The notes below the pieces were generated by a model. The model saw only the letters and a list, made by a program, of their open reading frames with translations. It was not told the DNA's origin and searched no databases. A program made the translations under genes and the position numbers. From Flavobacterium sp. Root186 (GTDB lineage Bacteria > Bacteroidota > Bacteroidia > Flavobacteriales > Flavobacteriaceae), in contig NZ_LMHW01000004.1 of NCBI RefSeq assembly GCF_001428525.1, positions 1-53,394 on the forward strand: a stretch of 53,394 nucleotides of DNA. The letters run 5' to 3'. This document shows, in pieces, positions 41,619-50,684 of the stretch (the first letter of the stretch is position 1; every line of letters starts with the position of its first letter).

Positions 41619-42749
41619 ATGAACTTTATTTCAAATAAAAAAAATGCCTTGTTATCTCTATGTATGATAACAGGGCATTTTCTTTTTGCGCAAATTGATA
41701 AAAATGCCACAAAAGAAACCAGGATTCTATATCATAATTTAAAAGCTATTTCAAAAGAACATATTCTATTTGGTCATCAACACGCCTTAGAATATGGCCA
41801 CTGATGGTCTAATGAACCCAATAAATCAGATGTGAAATTAGTTACCGGTTCTCATCCTGCAGTGGTTGGAATTGATTTCAGCGGTTTTTCTAGACATTCA
41901 AAAGAAGAAGTTGAAAAGACAAAAGCAGTTTTAAAAAAGAATGTTATAGATACTTATGAACGTGGCGGAATTACAACTGTTTCATGGCATTTTAATAATC
42001 CGGCTTCCGGAGGCGGATTTTACTGGAAAGATTCTGTTTCTGTTGCAGCAATGTCATTAATTAAAAATGGAGGCTCACATCATCAACAATACAAGGAAAT
42101 TTTAAAAACCATTGCCGATTTTGCTCATTCTGTAAAAGCAAAAGACGGAAAATTGGCCCCAATGATTTTCAGACCTTTTCATGAATTTGAAGGTGATTGG
42201 TTTTGGTGGGGAAAAAAGTATACTTCACGTGAAGATTTTATAGAAGTCTGGCAGTTTACGGTTTCTTACTTAAGAGATACTTTAGGAGTTCATAATTTTA
42301 TTTACGCTTTTTCTCCAGACAGTCGATTTAATTCGGAATCAGAATATTTAGAGCGTTATCCCGGAGATGATTATGTCGATTTATTTGGAATGGACGATTA
42401 CGGCGATTTTGGATGTGATGGAAAATATAATTTAGAAGCAGGTATCAAAAAACTCAAAATAATATCAGATACTGCTATTCAAAAGAAAAAACTTGCTGCT
42501 TTTACAGAAACAGGCTTAGAATCTATTCCAAATGCCACGTGGTGGACAGAAACGTTATTAAATTCCTTAAAAAAAGAAAAAATTGAACTCTGTTATGTTT
42601 TAGTTTGGCGAAATGATGCCAAAAGTCCAACTCATTATTATGCTCCATTTCCAGAACAGGTTAGTGCTCCAGATTTTCTTAAATTTTATAATGATCCCTA
42701 CACTTTATTTGAAATTGATTTGAAGAACATTTATAAGAGAAAATTTTAA
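41619..42749 (+). pseudogene. GH26 beta-mannanase-like gene interrupted by in-frame TGA
   Basis: The frame starts at 41619 with a signal peptide (ending HFLFAQ) and reads 61 codons to ILFGHQHALEYGH, then meets TGA at 41802-41804. The same frame continues to 42749 with WSNEPNKSDVKLVTGSHPAV, TVSWHFNNPASGGGFYWKD, MIFRPFHEFEGDWFWWGKKY (the catalytic acid Glu is in this RPFHE block) and AAFTETGLESIPNATWWTE (likely nucleophile Glu). All of these are GH26 marks, and only one codon is bad. GH26 enzymes are mostly endo-beta-1,4-mannanases. Unless read through, only a 61-residue peptide is made. The codons for the signal peptide also form a terminator hairpin. Confidence 0.88.
41641..41686 (+). terminator. 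Terminator-like hairpin inside the GH26 signal-peptide codons
   Basis: AAAATGCCTTGTTATC (41641-41656) pairs with GATAACAGGGCATTTT (41666-41681): 16 pairs with one G-U, a 9-base loop, then CTTTTT. It lies 55 bases after the purC stop, where a purC terminator is expected, but also 22 bases inside the GH26 open frame. Confidence 0.8.
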
Positions 42750-42996
42750 AAGATTTCTTCTTTTTTTTGATTTAATACTGAAAACTATTTCGTTATATTT
42801 TAGGATTTTTCTTATTTTATATCCCTGTGGCTAAAGTTTTTTATTTTAGTGAGAAATCCACAAAATCTTGCTTAAAAATTTTGTTTTAATGAAAAATTTC
42901 TGCCTTTTTTGTGTATAATAATACTGTATAGTTAAAAAGGTAGAGTATCACTTTTAATTTTTCTTAAAAAATCTCCTTTCTAAATTGAAAAAATAT

Positions 42997-43024
42997 TTGA
43001 ATTCGTGTAACATTTCTACATTTG
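42997..43024 (+). promoter_or_regulatory. Candidate distal promoter of the ankyrin-repeat gene
   Basis: TTG (42997-42999), 17 bases, then TACATTTG (43017-43024). It would give a leader of about 185 bases. The gap 42750-43215 has no gene that I can see. Confidence 0.5.
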
Positions 43025-43107
43025 CAGCGTCTTTTATATAGAATTTCAATTTTAGAAAGACAATATTTCGAATTCATTAATAAAACGTTAAGAATTAGTT
43101 AAAACAA

Positions 43108-43148
43108 GGTACTTTGTAATACAATGTACCAAAATTAGATTACATTTG
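43108..43148 (+). promoter_or_regulatory. 23-base palindrome and -7 box before the ankyrin gene
   Basis: 43108-43130 is a near-perfect palindrome made of GGTAC, then TTGTA, mirrored (TACAA, GTACC), with one mismatched pair. A second -7-like TACATTTG follows at 43141-43148, 67 bases before the ATG. The palindrome sits where a regulator would bind. Confidence 0.45.
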
Positions 43149-43215
43149 TCAAGAATTTAAAATCAATTCATTATCAATCAAATATTTATCAATCAATTTA
43201 ACAAACCCAATCATT

Positions 43216-43602
43216 ATGAAAAATTCAGTTATTTATTTAGGATTAGCTTTAGTAACATTTGTAAACGTTGCAACAGCTTCAAATAACACATCAGTTGTTA
43301 AAAATCAAGTTACAGTATCAGCTGTATACGATGACGGAACACCTCTAGTAGTTGCTGTAAGCAAAGGAGATATCGAAACAGTTAAAAAATTCATTGAATA
43401 CGGTGTTAATGTAAACGAAAAAGCAGACGATATGTCTCCATTAATGACTGCAGCTCGGTACAACAAAGTTGAAATCATTAAAGTTTTATTAGCAGCTGGT
43501 GCTCGTCCATCAGATAAAAATGAAAAAGGATATACAGCATTAAAATTTGCACAATTATCAAATGCAACAGAAGCTATTGCTCTTTTGAAAGACGCAAAAT
43601 AA
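43216..43602 (+). CDS. Exported ankyrin-repeat protein
   Basis: A 128-residue protein with a signal peptide (residues 1-21, ending ATAS). The mature part has about two and a half ankyrin repeats: GTPLVVAVSKGDIETVKKFI, EYGVNVNEKADDMSPLMTAA, and GARPSDKNEKGYTALKFAQL. Each has the usual helix pair and TPL/SPLxxA opening. It probably works in the periplasm by binding another protein; small exported ankyrin proteins are often next to catalase genes, but none is seen here. A strong terminator follows. A long leader with a palindrome precedes it. Confidence 0.88.
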   Translation: MKNSVIYLGLALVTFVNVATASNNTSVVKNQVTVSAVYDDGTPLVVAVSKGDIETVKKFIEYGVNVNEKADDMSPLMTAARYNKVEIIKVLLAAGARPSDKNEKGYTALKFAQLSNATEAIALLKDAK

Positions 43603-43626
43603 TAATAGTTTAAAAAGTTTGAGTTA

Positions 43627-43668
43627 GTACAAACGGCCTTCTTTGAGCGGATGGCCGTTTTTTTGTAC
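43627..43668 (+). terminator. Rho-independent terminator of the ankyrin gene
   Basis: GTACAAACGGCC and GGCCGTTTTTTTGTAC form a long stem that ends in a T run. Confidence 0.8.
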
Positions 43669-43700
43669 TTTATTGGTTCGTAGAATAATTTATATAAGCA

Positions 43701-43735
43701 AAAAAGCACCATTACTATTAATGGTGCTTTTTCTT
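43701..43735. terminator. Terminator facing the metal efflux operon
   Basis: AAAAAGCACCATTA (43701-43714) and the complement at 43719-43732 give a perfect 14-base stem with a 4-base loop and A/T runs on both sides, so it serves the minus-strand operon end and can stop plus-strand transcription too. Confidence 0.8.
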
Positions 43736-43783
43736 TCTAAACCAAATTAATCTAACCAAAAATTAATTTTATTGTAAATACTT

Positions 43784-46700
43784 CTATTCTATAGGAGCAT
43801 GTTTTTTTCTGTTAAATATCCAGAATAAAATTGGGAATACTAATAACGTCAGGATTGTTGCTGTTACCAGACCTCCAATAATAACAATTGCAAGAGGTTT
43901 TTGTGACTCAGATCCAATTCCGGTTGAAATTGCTGCCGGCATTAAACCTATAGAGGCCATAAGCGCAGTCATAACTACAGCTCTCGTTCTGGCTTTTACT
44001 CCCATAAAAATGGATTCTTCAAGTGAGAATTTTGCCTTGAGATTATGATGGAATTCTGATATCAGAATAACGCCATTCTGTATACAGATTCCCAGTAAAG
44101 CAATAAAACCAACTCCTGCCGAAATTCCGAAATTCATTCCGGTTAAGTGTAAGGCAATAATTCCTCCAATTACAGCAAACGGGACATTGGCTAAAACTAA
44201 CAGTGAATCTTTGAAATTTCCAAACAAAATAAATAACAGCACGAATATTCCAATTAAACTGATTGGTACAACCTGAGCCAGACGCGCACTTGCACGAACC
44301 TGATTTTCAAATTCTCCAGTCCAGCCTGTTGTATATCCCGGCGGCATTTTTACTTCTGCCACTTTAGATTGCGCTTCGGCAATGGTACTTCCTAAATCTC
44401 GGTCACGAACAGAGAATTTTACACCAATAAAACGTTTGGTATTATCTCTGTAAATAAAAGCCGGACCAGTTATCGTTTTAATATCACAGATTTCTTTCAA
44501 TGGAATTTTTGCTCCGCTGATGGTTGGTACTTTTAACTCGGCTAAATCTTCTTCATCTTTACGATATTCTTTAGAAAAACGAACACGAACATCAAATTTC
44601 TTTTCATCCTCATATTTTTGAGTCGCTGTTTTTCCTCCAAAAGCTAATTCTAAAACTGCCTGTGCATCGCTTAAGGTTACACCATAAGCAGCCATTTTTT
44701 CTCGATCCAGAATTACACTGATCTCCGGCTGTCCAACATTTCTAAGAATTCCGACATCTTTAATACCGGGAATGTTTTTAATTTTTTCGAGAACCTGATT
44801 TGACAACTCATCTAATTTATCCAAATCATCACCATAAATTTTAACAGCATTTGAAGCTTTAAAACCAGCAACAGACTCGGCAACGTTATCAATAACAGGC
44901 TGCGAGTAATTATATGTAATTCCCTGATGAACTTTCAATTTCTCATCCATTTCATTAATTAAATCATCCATCGTAATTTTTCGTTTCCATTCTGATTTTG
45001 GTTTCAAATCAACCTGAAGCTGAATAAATCCAAATCCATTAGGATCCGTTCCGTCATTACTTCTTCCGGTTTGCGAAAGCACATTTTTTACTTCAGGAAA
45101 ACTTTCCAGATCTTTTCTGATAATTGCCGCGGTTTTTACACTTTCCGGCAATGAAGTACTCATAGGTAATTCAGCCGTAACCCATAATGCTCCCTCATTT
45201 AATTGCGGTAAAAATTCTGTTCCTAAAAATGTTGCCGAGAAAAAACTTGCAATAATTACACTTAATGAAATAACTAAAGTTTTTACTTTATGCTTAAATG
45301 TCCAGGCAAAACCTTTTGCAACATTTCTGTCCCAAAAGTTTACAAACGGATTGTTTTTTTCTTTTACGTTTTTATTCAATAAAATATGAGATAAAACCGG
45401 AACCAAAGTCAAGGTAAAAAGTAATGCTCCCATTAAGGCAAAACCTAATGTGTAGGCTAGAGGAGAGAACATTTTTCCTTCTACTTTCTGGAATGAGAAT
45501 ATTGGCAGTAAAGCGATAATAATAATTAATTTAGAGAAAAAGATAGCTTTACCCATTTCTGTTCCCGTTTTCTTAATGATGCTTCCTTTTGCAATTTTAT
45601 TATAAGCTTTCATTCCTAATTGATGCGCTCGATGATCGAGAACTACAAATAATCCTTCGACCATTACAACTGCACCATCAATGATAATCCCGAAATCGAC
45701 TGCACCTAAACTCAGTAAGTTGGCGCTCATTCCCATCATCTTTAAACATAAAAATGCAAATAATAAAGAAAGCGGAATTACGATAGAAACGGTAAAAGTA
45801 GTCCTCCAGTCGGCCATGAAAAGAAACACAACACATGTAACCAGAATAATACCTTCAAATAAATTATGCATTACCGTTTCGGTAGTGAAATTCATTAAGT
45901 TGTCACGATCATAAAAGGTTTCAATTTTAATATCCTTCGGAAGCACATTTTCATTCAAATCCTTTATTTTATCTTTAATTAAAGCTAAAGTTTCCTGCGC
46001 ATTTTCTCCTTTACGCATTACAACAATACCTTCAACGGCATCATCATTTTTACCAATTCCGGTTTGTCCAACTCTAGGCATCGAACTTTCGTAAACAGAA
46101 GCTACATTTTTCACCAAAATTGGGTTTCCGCCTGCATCGTCTACAATAATATTTTCAATATCCTGAATCGACTTAAGAAGTCCAACACCACGAACCACAA
46201 ATGCCTGTCCGTTTTTTTCAATAATATCACCACCAACATTTAAGTTTCCGGCATCAATTGCATTATAAACCTGCAATGGTGTAATATTATATTTAGCCAG
46301 TTTTACAGGATCAACGCCAACTTCATAAGTTTTAGTTTGACCTCCAAAAACGTTTAAATCTGCAACTCCCGGAACTGCACGCAATTGTTTGTCAATAACC
46401 CAGTTTTGGTAAGTCAACAATTCACGGCTGTCACGGCTGTCACTTTTTACAATATATCTGAAAATTTCACCAGTAGGACCGTAAGGCGGCTGAACGTCTG
46501 GTTCAACATCATCAGGAAGTGTAACATTTTTAAGCAAATTATTTACCTGAAAACGTGCAAAAGTATCATCAACACCATCATCAAAAATGATTTTGATAAC
46601 GGATAAACCAAACATGGTAATACTTCTGACACTTGTTTTTTTCTGAACCGAGTTCATCGAGATCTCGATAGGAGTAGTTACAAAACGCTCTACTTCCTCG

Positions 46701-46882
46701 GCACTTTTACCATTCCATTGTGTAATAATAATAATTTGAGTATTCGTTACGTCTGGAAAAGCGTCTATGGGCATATTTTTGAAGGAAATAAATCCGGCAA
46801 CAGCCAATATTCCAACCCAAAAAAAGGTAAATGCTTTATTCTTAAGGGAAAAAGCAATTATATTTCGTATGAATTTGTTCAT
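43784..46882 (-). CDS. czcA: Heavy-metal efflux RND pump, CzcA type
   Basis: A 1032-residue inner-membrane RND pump with 12 helices and two large periplasmic loops. It begins MNKFIRNIIAFSLKNKAFTF and has SMNSVQKKTSVRSITMFGLS in the first porter domain. The fourth helix reads GAVDFGIIIDGAVVMVEG; this DFG...DGA...E pattern is the one of the CzcA group that exports divalent cations (Co, Zn, Cd, Ni), not the MVDAAIVMIEN-like form of the Cu/Ag pump CusA. The metal is still inferred. It follows the adaptor gene by 3 bases and is the last gene of the efflux operon. Confidence 0.95.
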   Translation of the reverse strand: MNKFIRNIIAFSLKNKAFTFFWVGILAVAGFISFKNMPIDAFPDVTNTQIIIITQWNGKSAEEVERFVTTPIEISMNSVQKKTSVRSITMFGLSVIKIIFDDGVDDTFARFQVNNLLKNVTLPDDVEPDVQPPYGPTGEIFRYIVKSDSRDSRELLTYQNWVIDKQLRAVPGVADLNVFGGQTKTYEVGVDPVKLAKYNITPLQVYNAIDAGNLNVGGDIIEKNGQAFVVRGVGLLKSIQDIENIIVDDAGGNPILVKNVASVYESSMPRVGQTGIGKNDDAVEGIVVMRKGENAQETLALIKDKIKDLNENVLPKDIKIETFYDRDNLMNFTTETVMHNLFEGIILVTCVVFLFMADWRTTFTVSIVIPLSLLFAFLCLKMMGMSANLLSLGAVDFGIIIDGAVVMVEGLFVVLDHRAHQLGMKAYNKIAKGSIIKKTGTEMGKAIFFSKLIIIIALLPIFSFQKVEGKMFSPLAYTLGFALMGALLFTLTLVPVLSHILLNKNVKEKNNPFVNFWDRNVAKGFAWTFKHKVKTLVISLSVIIASFFSATFLGTEFLPQLNEGALWVTAELPMSTSLPESVKTAAIIRKDLESFPEVKNVLSQTGRSNDGTDPNGFGFIQLQVDLKPKSEWKRKITMDDLINEMDEKLKVHQGITYNYSQPVIDNVAESVAGFKASNAVKIYGDDLDKLDELSNQVLEKIKNIPGIKDVGILRNVGQPEISVILDREKMAAYGVTLSDAQAVLELAFGGKTATQKYEDEKKFDVRVRFSKEYRKDEEDLAELKVPTISGAKIPLKEICDIKTITGPAFIYRDNTKRFIGVKFSVRDRDLGSTIAEAQSKVAEVKMPPGYTTGWTGEFENQVRASARLAQVVPISLIGIFVLLFILFGNFKDSLLVLANVPFAVIGGIIALHLTGMNFGISAGVGFIALLGICIQNGVILISEFHHNLKAKFSLEESIFMGVKARTRAVVMTALMASIGLMPAAISTGIGSESQKPLAIVIIGGLVTATILTLLVFPILFWIFNRKKHAPIE

Positions 46883-46885
46883 GTC

Positions 46886-47971
46886 TTATTCGTTTAACGC
46901 GCGATAAATAAATAATTGATTATTGGTAATGACTTTCTCATTTTCCTTTAAACCACTTGAAATGTAAGTCGTGTCACCAACAACTCTAAAAACTTCAACT
47001 TGTCTTGTTTCAATATTATGGCGATCTTTAAATATCATGACGAAATTTTTACTTTTATCAAAAACAATGGCATTGCTTGGAATGGCAATCATTGATTGAT
47101 TTTCGTTATAAGATAATTTTATATTCGCGTTCATATCGGGTTTCAATAAAAAACCTGGATTTTGAAGTTTAATACGCGCCTGCATAGCTTTAGTTTCGGG
47201 ATCAATTACATTGAAAATTTTATCTACTTTTCCTTTAAAAACTTTATCAGGATAACTTAAGGTTGTTACACTTGCATCAATTCCCAGTTTAATTTTATTA
47301 ATGTCGATTTCATTAATATTAGCCATCGCCCAAACTTCACTGATTTCAGCAATATCAAAAATGTTTTCAGAACGATCAGAACGTAAAAGCATATCCTGAT
47401 TTATACTTTTTTGAATAATAAACCCGCTTATTGGTGCTGTCACTTCATAAATAGAACCCGCTTTAATATTATAGATTTTATAGGTTTCCTGAATTTTGCT
47501 CAATTGAGACTGCGCTTTATTTACTTCAGCTTTTGCCTGCAGTACATCACTTTCAGAATTTAATTTTCCGTCAAATAATTCCGTTGCCACTTTCAGGTTA
47601 TTTTTGGCAACTAGTAAATCACTTTTAGCATCAATAGACTGCTTTTCAAAATCAGCAACATCCGTACTTTTTATCGTTGCTAAAACTTGTCCTTTTTTTA
47701 CATAATCTCCAAGTTCTACATTTACTTTAATCACATTTCCGCCAACAAGCGGGTAAACATCAATTAATTTATTATTGTCGGCTGTGATTTTTCCGTAAAA
47801 ACTCAATTCGTTTTTTACAGTTTGTTTTTCTGCAGTTGCTGTGCTTGTAGTTTTTAGCATACTATCGCTCAAGGCGAAAGAAGTATTGGTTTGTGGATTT
47901 TCTACTTCTTTTTTACAGCTCGTAAGTGATAAACTTACAATTGCAATTCCTATAATTAGTGTATGTTTCAT
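46886..47971 (-). CDS. RND efflux periplasmic adaptor, CzcB/CusB-like lipoprotein
   Basis: A 361-residue membrane fusion protein. The lipoprotein signal ends in SLTSC (Cys19). The beta-barrel and lipoyl parts show LIDVYPLVGGNVIKVNVELG and YVKKGQVLATIKSTD, followed by an alpha-hairpin (LLVAKNNLKVATELF; VLQAKAEVNKAQSQL), then YEVTAPISGFIIQKSINQ, the second lipoyl half. It links the inner-membrane pump to the outer-membrane channel. It lies between the TolC-like gene (12 bases) and the pump gene (3 bases). The long His/Met-rich metal-binding N-terminus of some CusB proteins is absent. Confidence 0.93.
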   Translation of the reverse strand: MKHTLIIGIAIVSLSLTSCKKEVENPQTNTSFALSDSMLKTTSTATAEKQTVKNELSFYGKITADNNKLIDVYPLVGGNVIKVNVELGDYVKKGQVLATIKSTDVADFEKQSIDAKSDLLVAKNNLKVATELFDGKLNSESDVLQAKAEVNKAQSQLSKIQETYKIYNIKAGSIYEVTAPISGFIIQKSINQDMLLRSDRSENIFDIAEISEVWAMANINEIDINKIKLGIDASVTTLSYPDKVFKGKVDKIFNVIDPETKAMQARIKLQNPGFLLKPDMNANIKLSYNENQSMIAIPSNAIVFDKSKNFVMIFKDRHNIETRQVEVFRVVGDTTYISSGLKENEKVITNNQLFIYRALNE

Positions 47972-47983
47972 TATTATTTAATT

Positions 47984-49231
47984 TTAAAATAAATCCTTGT
48001 TGATGGTAGTATTCAATTCTTCTCCTGATAAAGCCAGTTTTTTCTTCAATTCATTTAGCTGAATATTAGCCTGATTATAGCTTTCCATAAAGTCTGTAAA
48101 TTCTAATAAGCTGATATTTCGTTTTTGAAAATTGGTTAAGATTCCATTATAAACAGCTTCAAAGTCTGAATTTACTGTTGGTTTAATAACTGCATAGTTT
48201 TTACGGGATTCATCCCATTTATTCCATGTCGATGTAATTTCAGTTTCCAATTGAAGGCTAAAATTTTGCTTTTCTACTTTTGATTGTGCTAAAACTACCT
48301 GAGCATTTTTAATATTTCCTTTGTTCTTGTTCCAAAGCGGGAGGGGAATTCCAACAGACACGTTTGCCTCTCTATTAAAAGCACCGCTTCGCTGATCGTA
48401 ATTTGCACCCAAAGTAATGTCAGGAACCGAAAGCGATTTTTGCCATTTTACAGTCAGTTCATTTGCTTCAATCTCTTTTTGTTTGGCTAAATAATCAGGA
48501 CGATTAGCAATTGCTTCATCTTCTAAAGATTTTAAATCAAACGGAATAATTTTTAAGTATTTATTAAAATCATCTTTAGAAACATCTGGAATTATCGTTT
48601 CAGTTGAATTCAATAGCAATTTTAAATTTGCCTGTTCTTCAATGCTGCTATTAACAACTTCCATTCTTTCATTTTTAAAGTTCAGATAAAGAGATTGCAA
48701 ACGCACAACATCTCGCAAAGGAATATTTCCTTTTTGAGCCTGAATAGAGTAGGAGTTAATTAAGTCTTCAATATGAATAAGTTGTTTATCCGTTATTTCA
48801 AGACTTTTCGTGTTGTAATAAACGGTATAAAAACTCTGGCGTAACTGCAATTTTAATGTTCGAAGCAAATCATTAAACTGAAGTTCTGCTAATTGTTCAT
48901 TAGTTTGTGCCAGTTTAACTTCATTACGTTTTTTCCCGCCTAAATAAATTAATTGCTCAATACCAAAAACTTTTTGACCTTCTTTACCAATGTCAAAATA
49001 TTTACTCCTTTCTGGATTATAAGCATTTAGCTCAGCTGTAATTGTTGGATTATCCCAAATACGGGACTGAATGGTCATGGCTTTTGCAGCATCGATATTA
49101 TAATGAGATGCCAGCAAAAAAAGATTGTTTTTAAGAAACTGACTCTCACAATCTTGAAGTGTGACTGTTTTTTGAGCCATAACTACCTGATTAAGCAGTA
49201 CAAGTAGTAATAATGCATATAGTTTTCTCAT
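47984..49231 (-). CDS. TolC-family outer-membrane efflux protein, CzcC-like
   Basis: A 415-residue outer-membrane factor with signal peptide (residues 1-19, ending VMAQ). The two repeated halves of a TolC protein can be followed by their helices: NNLFLLASHYNIDAAKAMTI, LAQTNEQLAELQFNDLLRTL, and in the second half KEIEANELTVKWQKSLSVPD, then LGANYDQRSGAFNREANVSV and GIPLPLWNKNKGNIKNAQVV, a typical CzcC phrase. It forms the exit duct of the efflux complex. It is the first gene of the pump operon and begins 91 bases after the sensor kinase stop. Confidence 0.93.
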   Translation of the reverse strand: MRKLYALLLLVLLNQVVMAQKTVTLQDCESQFLKNNLFLLASHYNIDAAKAMTIQSRIWDNPTITAELNAYNPERSKYFDIGKEGQKVFGIEQLIYLGGKKRNEVKLAQTNEQLAELQFNDLLRTLKLQLRQSFYTVYYNTKSLEITDKQLIHIEDLINSYSIQAQKGNIPLRDVVRLQSLYLNFKNERMEVVNSSIEEQANLKLLLNSTETIIPDVSKDDFNKYLKIIPFDLKSLEDEAIANRPDYLAKQKEIEANELTVKWQKSLSVPDITLGANYDQRSGAFNREANVSVGIPLPLWNKNKGNIKNAQVVLAQSKVEKQNFSLQLETEITSTWNKWDESRKNYAVIKPTVNSDFEAVYNGILTNFQKRNISLLEFTDFMESYNQANIQLNELKKKLALSGEELNTTINKDLF

Positions 49232-49322
49232 TGTATCTATTTTATTTTGTACAAATATGCTATCACCAGGCTTTAAGAGTGCTTAAAATCTACCTTAAAA
49301 ATAGCTTAAATAAAATGAAATA

Positions 49323-50684
49323 TTAATGAAAGAATAATTGGAATAGGTTTTCTTTACTGTTTGGTATACTGTAAGTTATAGATGATTTATGAAGGGTCAA
49401 AATTCGATTTACAATGCGTAACCCTAAGCCAAAACCTGATGTTCCTTTAGAATTTTTTCCGCGCATAAAAGGCTGAAAAAGATTTTTTTGTTCGTTTTCG
49501 CTTAAAGTTTTTCCAGTATTTAAGACAGAAATAACCAGATGATTTTCTTGGGTGTTTATTTTTACCAAAGCCTGTTTATTATCTGAATAAACACAGGCAT
49601 TTTTTAAAACATTAATTAAGGCAATTTCCAAAAGATTTTTATTGCCCTTAATTTCTAATGCCGTATCTAGATTTTCACTTTCTTCAATTTCAAATAAAAT
49701 GATAAATTCAGGAAAACTTTTCTTTAAATTTTCAATAGCCGAGAATAGAATTTCATCCATTCTATGAACTTCATTATCCTCATTATTTTTATTGGTATCA
49801 ATTTTAGACAATATTAATAAGGAACTAATCAATTCTGTTAAGTGGTTTACATCTGATAAAATAGTAGTTAGGAAAGTTTTTCCTTTTGCAGATGTTGAAG
49901 GATCAGCAACTGTATTTTCTATCTGAGCCGTAATTCTGGAAAGTGGAGTTCTGAGTTCATGCGAAGCGTGAGCCGTAAACTCTTTTTGTTTTTGATAAGA
50001 AACCTCAATTCGATCCATCATGAAATTAAATTCGTTAGCAATCAAATCAATTTCATCTTTATTACTTTTTGAAGCAATACGAGTATCGAGATTATTTTCA
50101 TTGATGTTTTTTATTTTCTGATGAAATAAATGCAAAGGATTCATCGCCTTTTTAACCATAAATGAAGTTAAAACCCAGCAAATACAAGTAAATAAAATAT
50201 AAGATATAATAAGGGTATATCTTAAAAAAAGCAGCTTTCTCTTTCCGTAATCATCTGTTGCCGAAATTAAAGCATAAAAATCTTTGTCTTTTGTATCATA
50301 AAAAACACCGTAAACCTCATAATCACCTTGTTGTTTAAAGAACGTTTTATGTTTTTTCAGATATTTTAAATCGTCTATAGACCAATTTATTTTAGCATCA
50401 TCAATACTGCTGTAAATAAGTTTGAAATGAGAATCAAAAACCAAAGTCTTCTCATCATAAAGCTTATTGATAGAGTTTTGATCGATCATTTTCAAAAGCT
50501 GGTCATCGACTTCCTTTACATTAACTAAAAGTTTAATGTTAGAAAGCGCTTTAATTTCTAAACGATCCCGAAATTCTTCTTTTCTAAAATTAGAATACAA
50601 AACAAAAATCACTGTAGAAGCCAACCCAAATAGGATTGTAAACATTAAACTTACTAAAAGCGATATTCTGTTTTTTAAAGTCAT
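49323..50684 (-). CDS. Sensor histidine kinase of the metal efflux locus
   Basis: A 453-residue membrane kinase. It has a first helix (about residues 7-30), a periplasmic sensor of about 125 residues, a second helix (about 155-177), a HAMP linker, the H box HASHELRTPLSRITAQIE with the phospho-accepting His, the N box NVLKNACVYS, and GFGLGLRIVNRIL. The G1 box reads VLNTGK in place of the more common DxGxG; related CusS-like kinases often have NTG here. The sensor has no clear metal-binding Cys/His cluster. The gene overlaps the response regulator by 4 bases, and lies just upstream of the pump genes, so it likely senses the metal. Confidence 0.93.
   Translation of the reverse strand: MTLKNRISLLVSLMFTILFGLASTVIFVLYSNFRKEEFRDRLEIKALSNIKLLVNVKEVDDQLLKMIDQNSINKLYDEKTLVFDSHFKLIYSSIDDAKINWSIDDLKYLKKHKTFFKQQGDYEVYGVFYDTKDKDFYALISATDDYGKRKLLFLRYTLIISYILFTCICWVLTSFMVKKAMNPLHLFHQKIKNINENNLDTRIASKSNKDEIDLIANEFNFMMDRIEVSYQKQKEFTAHASHELRTPLSRITAQIENTVADPSTSAKGKTFLTTILSDVNHLTELISSLLILSKIDTNKNNEDNEVHRMDEILFSAIENLKKSFPEFIILFEIEESENLDTALEIKGNKNLLEIALINVLKNACVYSDNKQALVKINTQENHLVISVLNTGKTLSENEQKNLFQPFMRGKNSKGTSGFGLGLRIVNRILTLHKSSITYSIPNSKENLFQLFFH

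Noticed and set aside
41802..41804. TGA in the GH26 gene as selenocysteine or recoded tryptophan
   Set aside because: The site has no expected Cys/Sec/Trp, the next codon is a normal TGG Trp, no other gene in the window uses TGA inside the frame, and the nearby hairpin lies upstream and is explained as a terminator.
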